Shown: piece by piece, positions 56,550-64,000 of the stretch | Layout of the letters: every line of letters starts with the position of its first letter | Numbering within the stretch: position 1 is the stretch's first letter | Source of the DNA: Embiotoca jacksoni | Taxonomy: Eukaryota > Chordata > Actinopteri > Embiotocidae | NCBI GenBank assembly: GCA_022577435.1 | Contig: JAKOON010000018.1 | Span: 9,646,096-9,710,095 of the forward strand | Length of the DNA stretch: 64,000 bases | Direction: 5' to 3' | Program-made: the position numbers and the translations under genes | The notes under the pieces: model-generated | Database searches by the model: none | What the model was told of the DNA's origin: nothing | Seen by the model: only the letters and a program-made list of their open reading frames with translations

Positions 56550-58600
56550 GCATTATTTTCATGGGCTGTGTTGTGAGTGGAGAAATGTTTTTTTTTTTCT
56601 CCCACCGAATTTTGTATAAAAAATAACAGAGTGTGGAGCTTTTAGTCCTGTTTATGCAAGTCTACATGAGATAGAGAGGCAATGTGTGATTATATTTTCG
56701 CACGCTGCTTCTGTGTTACTGTATTAAGCGTGTTCCTGCACTTTTGTTGTTTGTGCGAGTGTGTACGTGTGCATAGGAGTGTGTTTCATTTGACTATACA
56801 TCCAGGCCCTGGGAGTATTTGCCTGTCTGATCACCTCATGTGAGTCTAAGAAGGGAAGCCATGCGCGACTAACACGCACTTCAGAGTTGAACTAATTGTG
56901 TCATTTTTAACATGAATCTGTGCTTGCCCACATTTTATTCACTCTCTTTCCTCTCCTTCTCCCCTGAGCCACACGATGAATGCAGAGCGTAGACGGCCCT
57001 TGCATCCATTCAACTCCGCAGGAATTTTCAATGCTGCATGCAGGTGCATCATTTATTTCCCCCAATGCTGGTGTTTATATATGTGTGTGCTCCTTAACAT
57101 CTACCTTTGTGAGGACCAAATGAGCTCGTGTAATAGGATTTGAAGAAACAGCCAACGTTTTTTTTTGTCGCTGCTTATTGTGACCGAGTTAATTGTGAGA
57201 TATTTCTGAGGTAAAGTTGAAGGCCGAGGTCATTACATAGTTTACGGTTAGAATTAAGGTTGCCATTGAGGTTTGGTTTGAGAAGTTCAGCCGGTGTCGG
57301 AGCTCATACAGTTTTACAATGCAGGTTTTGTGTTATGATTCTGGTGAGCACAGAAAACCACACTCATAGTTTTGCATGTTTTAGGCCATTAAGTAAAAAT
57401 CACATACTTTACAATGCGGCTGCCAGTTTTCCGGAGCATAACCGATGGTTTGAGACTAATTTCCTGCTTTGGTAAAATAATACATCACGGTGCAGATTGA
57501 GACACCTTTCATGTATCACTGAATGATCATACAGTTGTAAGCAGGGATTGATTTTCGGAATTTGGGATTTATGTCATATGCTGCCGAACTACAATACAAT
57601 CACAGTGTTAGAAAATGAACTCATGGATAGTACAATACTGGATTTTAGCCTCTAAAACAATATCAGCATAACGATCATTTTCACATATTCACCATGATTT
57701 AAATTTGAAACCCATTTCATGTGTTCATTTGTCTGTGTTTAATGAGGCAGTGTAATATGGTATGAAAGAGTTAAAGGTGGAGGAGCCAGGCACATACTAG
57801 ATTTGGTTTGGTTTGTGTTTCTTGAAATTGTCTGTTGACTGTAATTCACCAGCAACTATTCATCTCACCGAATTAAAGGCAGCTGAAAGTCAGCAAAATA
57901 AACACGCCAACACATTACCAAATGTTTACTCCTGTTACCAGTAAGTTACAACATCAGCCAGCTTTGTCACTTTGGAAAATCAAAACCCTGTCATGTTACG
58001 ATTTATAACACTTTTGTTTACTTTTTTTTTTTTTAAACACAAGACAATAGAAAAAAGTTTAGTTTTGTAGGAACAATGTATATACCATGAGTCATATTTC
58101 CAAAAACAGTACTCATCAATTTCAGTCTGTCTGAATGTTATTTCAGCAGCATCATAAACTTCTTGGATTTGTATCGTTATAATGTAGTTAAATAAAGTGC
58201 TGTTTCAAATAAAGTACTGTTGTTATCAATTTAAATACAAAGTACAGTTGTAATAAAATTAATCAAAGTATAACCACTAGTGCTTTTAGTCTGACGCACC
58301 AGGCTCGTTTCGGGCAGAACGCTAAACAAACTTGGAGCTCTCTGGTTTGCTTGATGATGCCAACAGGATAACCAGCTACCTCCCAGGGTAACTGTCAGCT
58401 TTTATTATTTGTATTATATATAAATTACATATGGATTCAGGAATTAAAATCTATTTAAAAAAAAAAAAATCTGAAAACAAAGAATCACTACACTTAAATT
58501 AAGCGATTTAAAAGAAAAAAAAAAAGTTTACATTTAAAAAAAAAATATATATTTATTTATTTCTCCCACCCTTACTCATCACTCTCTCTGCACTGGAGAT
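56550..58600. other. AT-rich intergenic sequence
   Basis: About 2 kb without arrays longer than short A or T runs (56587, 58023, 58455, 58536). Near 58195-58256 the sequence AAAGTACTGTTG and related copies repeat imperfectly. No gene or mobile element was recognised. Confidence 0.45.
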
Positions 58601-59240
58601 GAATAAATGGAAACCACATATTTATTTCCAGATAACATATGTCCAAATGCAGCTCTTCAAACAGCTAAGCTTCATACAGCTAAGGTTTTCTGTAGTGTTG
58701 CACAAGTAGGTGGTGGAGAGTACAGCCACAGTTTACTTCAAAGTCTCTCAAACAGTGTGGGGTTAAATGCCTTGCTTGATCACAAGATAAGTAAATTCCA
58801 CAATAATTGTCCCACTTATATATATTAAATATAGCACAAAAAGGGTGGGATCAAAGAGAAAAGGAGCAATAACTGAATTTTTTTGGAGCACACTGTTTCA
58901 CTGTTGTTGAATCTAAGTACTGTACGTCCGAGTGTGTGAAGCCATTCTTCACACCGCTGTGAGTACTGAGGCGTTTTAATGGCAGTCTCTGTCTCTTAGC
59001 CCTGTGATCTCTCACGCCACTCAGCCAAAGCCACAGAACCGTAATGGACTTCCTACAAATAATGAGATAAGTTAAAACGTCACGGAGAGCAGGACAGACA
59101 GAGGGAGGTGCTCAGGACGGACTCTGAGCACCTTCGATACAGATTCTGCTGTTTAAGTCCTAAAACAAATAAATAGATTCAGGCACACACATCTCTAATT
59201 CACACATAGACACGCCATGCATATATCTTAACCAACCTAA
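58600..59240. other. Intergenic sequence
   Basis: AT-rich to balanced, unique. No feature recognised. Confidence 0.45.
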
Positions 59241-59248
59241 CAGCAAAG

Positions 59249-59320
59249 CACACACACACGCACGCACGCACACACACGCACGCACGCACACACACGCACG
59301 CACGCACGCACGCACGCACG
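59249..59320. repeat. (CA)n/(CACG)n array with 18-bp higher-order unit
   Basis: Three tandem copies of CACACACACGCACGCACG (59251-59268, 59269-59286, 59287-59304), followed by four CACG units. The whole array is alternating pyrimidine-purine and Z-DNA-prone. Confidence 0.96.
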
Positions 59321-59459
59321 AGCCAAGGCAGCGCTGTCTGGTTGATCAATAGTTTCCTGTGCTGGGGAGGGGTGATGACTGCAGACAGCAGTCAAAGCCC
59401 TGAGGACCAGAGGGTGACACCCCTTATCAACTGAGCAAGGTGAAATGTCAAACACTGGA

Positions 59460-59740
59460 TCTGGAGCTCCCTCCCTCTCTCTCTCTCTCTGAAAGTCTCT
59501 CTCCCCCTCTCTCTCTCTTTTTCTGAGACACTCTCAGCTTCCCTCAACGTCTCTCTCCGATTCTGATTGTCTTTCTGAACTTCTTTCTCTGGATCTCTCA
59601 GGCATTTTTTTTTTCTCCCTCTGAATTTCTATCTCTGACTCTTCCTCTCTTTCACCTAACACTGAATTCCCAACTCTTTCTCTCTTTATCATTCTCTCTG
59701 ACTCTTAATCTTGCTCTCTCTCTGAACGATAACCCGGCTC
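59460..59740. repeat. Degenerate pyrimidine tract with recurring CTCTGA motif
   Basis: CT-rich over 280 bp, with TGA or CTGA recurring about every 15-35 bp after CTCTCTCT-type runs. It looks like a decayed minisatellite. Confidence 0.8.
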
Positions 59741-60380
59741 TACTACTCTCACTGAGCCACTTTTTTTCAATCTTTCTCTTTTGAAATCTGTAGCCTGTCA
59801 TTATTATCTGATTCCGTTAATAACAGCCTCAACCCTTTATGTCATCCTTCCCTCATTGTTTTTCTCTGCAACCTTGTGCACCATGCTCTCCAAATGCTGT
59901 ATTTTCCTTCACATTCTCAAACACTTTTATGTACAATTGTTCCTTTAAAAAAAAAAAACTCACCAGCATTTTTCTTTATTTTTTTTACTTTTACACTATC
60001 TGCACAACAGCAGAACAGCCTATTGAGTAGGACACAGATATAAATATGAATTTGAATATGGCAACAATGTTTGTGGGGGTGTTTCAGTGCTAATCTGGTT
60101 TATATGCACTCTGCATGTCTTACACCCTGTCCATTTCCATGGCCCTGAGCTTAATAACAACACTGTAGGATTAGTGCAGGGTGACTTAACACAATAAAAA
60201 AAAAAAATATATAAAAAAATACCCTATTGGGTGCAAACGTTGGAGGCAGCTGAAATACAGACATATGGATATAGAAATTTTTTGTTTTTTTTTAAAAGAT
60301 AATAGTCTGAATTAAATATCATAATCAATGATTTGGTAAATTAAAAGGGAAAAAAAATACAACAAATTCATCTCACTGTC
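59740..60380. other. AT-rich intergenic sequence
   Basis: A- and T-runs near 59947, 59979, 60197 and 60280. No gene. Confidence 0.5.
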
Positions 60381-60660
60381 CGGTTTCATCTGTGATTGGT
60401 AAACATTCTCTTCCTCATGATCACGCCACCACAAAGACATCTTCTGTTTCTGACCACTGCATAACATTTGGTATTAATTCCTCATCTGGCAAAAGGATTA
60501 ACATCGTCAGATTGGATTTATGATCTCAGTGCTCAGGCAGGTTTATGCAGCCACCATATGTAGAATTATCATTAGAGCTCTAATCCCCTGCAGTGCACTC
60601 ACACACAACAACATAGCCTCTGCTGTTAAATGTCCAGAGATGATCGTGATTGGCAGTTAG
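60380..60660. promoter_or_regulatory. Weak candidate regulatory block
   Basis: Unique balanced sequence with GAATTATCATTAGAGCTCTAATCCC near 60561, which includes the inverted pair ATTAGAGC/GCTCTAAT (60572-60585, two bases shared at the centre) and an overlapping K50-type TAATCCC. Confidence 0.3.
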
Positions 60661-60825
60661 GGACTCTTAACTTGTTTTCTATCAGTCAAAAACACATTCC
60701 TATGCATGTTGATGGTTTGTTTTGCTGGGTCAGTCTAACGATAGTGATATGAAACATAAAAACAATGAGATAAACAAGAGAAGAAAAAAAAATACCCAGA
60801 TGTTGTCTGGAGGGATAAAATGTGA

Positions 60826-60839
60826 AGGGGGGGGGGGGG
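60826..60839. repeat. Poly-G (14)
   Basis: A 14-G run. Confidence 0.95.
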
Positions 60840-61800
60840 CACGGTACATTATTCTCTTATTATGGTCCTTTTTATATCTAATACTGTGTGCTTTTTTGTG
60901 TTTTCTCACTCACTCACTCTGACATGCTTTACTCACCTCAGTTACTCAGCTCATGATTCATTCACTCACTCTCTCACCCGTTTACTCGGTCTCTGCCTAA
61001 TTCGCTTCAACCTCCCCTGTATTTGGCAAAAATCTAAGGCACCATCATATCTCGAGCCAATTCAAAACACATGAATACCTCCAGAGACAATTTCAAGGTG
61101 ACATGAAATTGATTTTCCCTTATAAATTAGGCCGACCACTTTGTTTTTCCATGTTATTGTAACATCTGTCTTTAGGCAATTTGATATAAATTTGGTAGGG
61201 CTAAAATACAAAGGTGATCTGCATCATTTCCTCAATTATTGTTAATATCTGATCAGAAATTACTGAGATACCCCACAGTTAATTATATGAATGAGTTGGC
61301 TGCCCACTGGGCCGAAAAGTGTAACTTTGACACCAGATTATATTGCAGAGCACACCTGTCTGCTATAAATTACATTTATATACAACTGGAATGTGATAAT
61401 CAGGTGCTCTCAACCTAAACACACCTAACCATAAAAAAAAAGTTGAATCATATTCTTGTCTATTGTACTGCAAGATAACATATTTTGGCTGAAAGAAACA
61501 CATTATCAGTGAACATATTACGAGGGCTCAGTATTGTTCAAAGGTTTTTGATACTAATAACTTGACAGCTCCTGAATTTATTTATTTTTTAAATGACCAA
61601 AGTCTATCAAATCCATTTTAATCTTTAGTTTTCATACAGTTTAGAAGTTTCACTGACACTGATGAGATTTAGTCCTGTGTAAACGTAGCAAAAGGTATGT
61701 GCTTTGAAACAAAACACATGTTTTATAGTTATCGAAATTAAGGACTCAATGACGAGACATTTTTCGACAGTAGACTGTACCGAGGAGCAACCTATTTGAG
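60840..61800. other. Intergenic sequence
   Basis: Short CACTCACT- and CTCA-type tandem units at 60905-60990, then AT-rich DNA. No gene. Confidence 0.45.
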
Positions 61801-61806
61801 ACGTGC

Positions 61807-61967
61807 TTAACCCTTGTGTTATCCTATGGGATCATTGGTGACAAGTATGCTGTGAGGGTTTCTTTAAACCAACAAAATCCCCAAAAATATAAAAATATAG
61901 AAATAAGATAGAACTTGGTTGAACACAGCTGTGGGTCATTTTGACCCAAGGACAACACAAGGGTTAA
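61807..61967. mobile_element. piggyBac-type MITE with TTAA target duplication
   Basis: A 153-bp element (61811-61963) lies between TTAA copies at 61807-61810 and 61964-61967. The terminal inverted repeats begin CCCTTGTGTT and agree at 16 of the first 20 bases. Inside the right end, TGGGTCATTTTGACCCA (61932-61948) forms a second palindrome. TTAA duplication and CCC-starting ends are diagnostic of the piggyBac superfamily. With no transposase room, this is a non-autonomous MITE. I recall very similar GGTCAAAATGACC-type MITEs in teleosts, but could not compare. Confidence 0.8.
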
Positions 61968-61969
61968 TT

Positions 61970-62190
61970 CTTCCTCATTTCTCAATAGGAAACATAATTG
62001 GGTTGCAATTCTGCTGTATATAAAGGTGATCTGTTGGAGACAGAGTTGTGCTGAGATGTATCATAATCGAATATTTTGTCAAAATCACAACATCAGTGTA
62101 AGAAGACAGGTGGAAGCTGGAGAACTGACTTTCACCAATACAAGACACCTCAAAATCCAAATCCCCGTCTTTGGCCCATCTCATCTCGTC
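61970..62190. other. Intergenic sequence
   Basis: Unique. The 137-codon plus-strand frame at 62026-62439 starts here, has no domain and ends in proline-rich low-complexity sequence. Confidence 0.45.
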
Positions 62191-62194
62191 CGTC

Positions 62195-62660
62195 TCCATC
62201 TCCTGATCAGACGGGATTTAATAAGCAACATCAATACACGATCAAGGCGTTCGCCTGAATTTGACTGGCCAATCTGTTTAAAGGCAAGACCACCTGTTCC
62301 TAATCTTTCATGCAGGGAGAGCACATCATTACTGATTCATACTCCCCACCATCTTCTCTCCCTGATAAGTCATCACCGTCAGCCCCCCTCCACCCCCCTC
62401 CTCTCCCTTGGCGACTCCCCCAGACTTCACCGTCTCTAATCAAGGCCTAATGAGCCTAATTGGTCGTTAAAACTTGCCAGAGTATGACACAGCGGTACTA
62501 CAGCGTCTGCCATATGGTCGGGGTTGGCCCGAGGCCCCCAAGCTGCCAACTGTTCCCCCGTCACTGCCTGAATTGTGCTGCACTGACTGACAGCGGCTGC
62601 GGTGGGAGTTTCTCTCCTGTTGATGATTCAGCAGTCAAAAGAGCACTGAGTAGAATAAAG
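62195..62660. promoter_or_regulatory. Candidate conserved non-coding element
   Basis: Unique sequence with GGGATTTAATAAGC near 62213, TCTAATCAAGGCCTAATGAGC near 62435 and CCTAATTGG near 62455. It is divided by a C-rich patch near 62380-62405 and followed by a TG array. Confidence 0.4.
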
Positions 62661-62667
62661 GGCAAGA

Positions 62668-62670
<3 letters not shown>

Positions 62671-62717
<47 letters not shown>
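62671..62717. repeat. (TG)23 microsatellite
   Basis: A pure TG array. Confidence 0.98.
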
Positions 62718-62719
<2 letters not shown>

Positions 62720-62720
<1 letters not shown>

Positions 62721-63170
62721 AGACTGTATGTGGCTTTCGATTGTTCACAAACTAAACCAGAGTCTATTGTATGGCTTCAAGTGTTGAGAGTTATTCTGTT
62801 GATTTGGTTTTATTAATAATCATTCAGTATCTACAGTGTTACATTGTACCAACTGTATGTTTTGTGTGACCAACTGTCCAAAATCCAAAGATATTTTATT
62901 TACAATTAAGTAGAATACATTCTCACATTTTAAGAGCTGAAAAAAGTGACTGATTTACATGTAATCTTGATAAATGACAGCTATTTAGAACTTATTAGAA
63001 CTGGTTTATTTATTATTCTGTCATTTCTTCATTTTTTTTTTTGGAAGAGAAACACAGCTGACAGGGATGTGAAAACATAGTAAACAAATGGACATTTTCA
63101 TTTAGCATTTTAGAATTTTCCAATGTAATTTAGACTTTTACTTCGGACTATATTCTGTCTCCCACCCGTG
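62720..63170. other. AT-rich intergenic sequence
   Basis: A T-run near 63033. No feature recognised. Confidence 0.5.
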
Positions 63171-63174
63171 ACCC

Positions 63175-63405
63175 CTGCTCCAGGGCAGAATAATGAGTAG
63201 AAATATTATATTTCGTAATATTTAGACATCCTTTTGCCATCAGTTGCTGTGAGCTGCTTCAGTAATGTGTTGACTTCACAGTGCTGCATGGCCCACTAAT
63301 TAATTTGCCTCTATAAACTAGGAGCTGTGAGGCCTGCTGCCCTCAGCCAATTTACTTGTGACCTTAATATGACCCAAGCACAGCGCTGCGTGGCGAGGTT
63401 CTAGT
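63175..63405. promoter_or_regulatory. Candidate conserved non-coding element
   Basis: Unique block with the 8-bp inverted pair AAATATTA/TAATATTT (63201-63208, 63216-63223), CACTAATTAATTTGCC near 63294 and CAGCCAATTTAC near 63345. No simple repeats. Confidence 0.45.
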
Positions 63406-63539
63406 GTGTGTGCATATGTGTGTGTGATGAGGTTAAACATATTTTACCAAAACAAGGAAGCCCAGCATCTAACAAGAACTGATTATGTAAATGATGTGTT
63501 GGCTGCTCCGATACCACTGGGGTTTGAAGTGTGTCTGTA

Positions 63540-63542
<3 letters not shown>

Positions 63543-63588
<46 letters not shown>

Positions 63589-63590
63589 TG
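63543..63590. repeat. (GT)n microsatellite
   Basis: A GT array with one GG slip near 63581, ending in GCGCG. Confidence 0.97.
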
Positions 63591-63594
63591 CGCG

Positions 63595-64000
63595 TTGCAA
63601 TCAGGCTTGAACTGATCCCATCTCTCCAATATTCCAAGGCGGCCCCTCCAGTTTTTGGTCACCACCACTGCTCTGACGGACACAACATTTATTTTTTTTG
63701 ATGCGAGTTTCCAATAAGAGCAAACGTTTTGCTTAATTCTAATTGCAGCTACAGAAAATAACGTTTTACTTTTTCCTAAAGAGAAATGGTTAGGAAAAAT
63801 TGTTTTGCAAACTAACAGAGATGTCGGGACACGCTGACATAGTTACAGCAAACAGAAAGGGGGCAAGCTAAAACAAAGACAACAGTTCAGCTAGATTTTC
63901 AAAATTGCTATATTTTTCTGCGAGGCCAAAAACTAACGACAACTGTACTGCTAGAAAGTCTTCAGTAGCCGTGTGCACCATGGAAACTGTGTGAACAGCA
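63595..64000. other. Intergenic sequence
   Basis: Balanced, then AT-rich. No feature recognised up to the window edge. Confidence 0.45.

Overview
The window looks like non-coding intergenic DNA from a vertebrate, most likely a ray-finned (teleost) fish. The grounds are about thirty long CA/GT dinucleotide arrays (roughly 1.8 kb in total), no bacterial gene structure on either strand, no convincing exon, and a few short fragments that look like teleost repeats: a tRNA-derived SINE tail, a TTAA-flanked piggyBac-type MITE and a possible LTR. The open frames are 60-200 codons long. Nearly all run through CA/GT, GA or pyrimidine tracts, or are random frames in AT-rich DNA. I annotate no protein-coding gene, no canonical tRNA or rRNA, and no CRISPR array.

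Layout. 1-9 kb: an LTR-like or transcript-like module (minus strand, about 430-1140), a GC-rich repeat fragment near 2.8 kb, the first CA array, two SINE-like fragments (5.6 and 6.1 kb) and a perfect hairpin (8.8 kb). 9.5-22.6 kb: blocks of unique sequence rich in homeodomain, POU and forkhead cores, alternating with CA/GT arrays and purine or pyrimidine tracts. The longest unique run is 21.0-22.6 kb. 24-34 kb: further unique blocks (24.4, 25.1-25.5, 28.9-29.1, 33.1-33.3 kb) separated by GT/CA arrays, including the longest array (52 CA units at 33.4 kb) and a pyrimidine tract holding an RFX-type X-box. 34-44 kb: AT-rich filler, unique blocks at 37.8-38.3, 38.9-39.3, 40.8-41.0, 42.2-42.6, 42.9-43.2 and 43.9-44.2 kb, and a G-quadruplex-prone purine region with a 39-nt poly-T. 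45-57 kb: more unique blocks (46.2, 47.8-48.2, 48.9-49.5, 50.8-51.1, 51.9-52.5, 55.3-55.9, 56.1-56.5 kb) and two TA-rich satellites. 57-64 kb: AT-rich filler, a patterned CACG array, a degenerate pyrimidine tract, the MITE, and unique blocks at 62.2-62.7 and 63.2-63.4 kb.

Interpretation. Many unique, motif-dense blocks in a 64-kb stretch without exons resemble the gene deserts around vertebrate developmental transcription-factor genes. In such deserts, conserved non-coding enhancers act on a distant promoter. The enhancer calls rest on composition and motif content only. Conservation could not be tested here, and the target gene cannot be named from this sequence.
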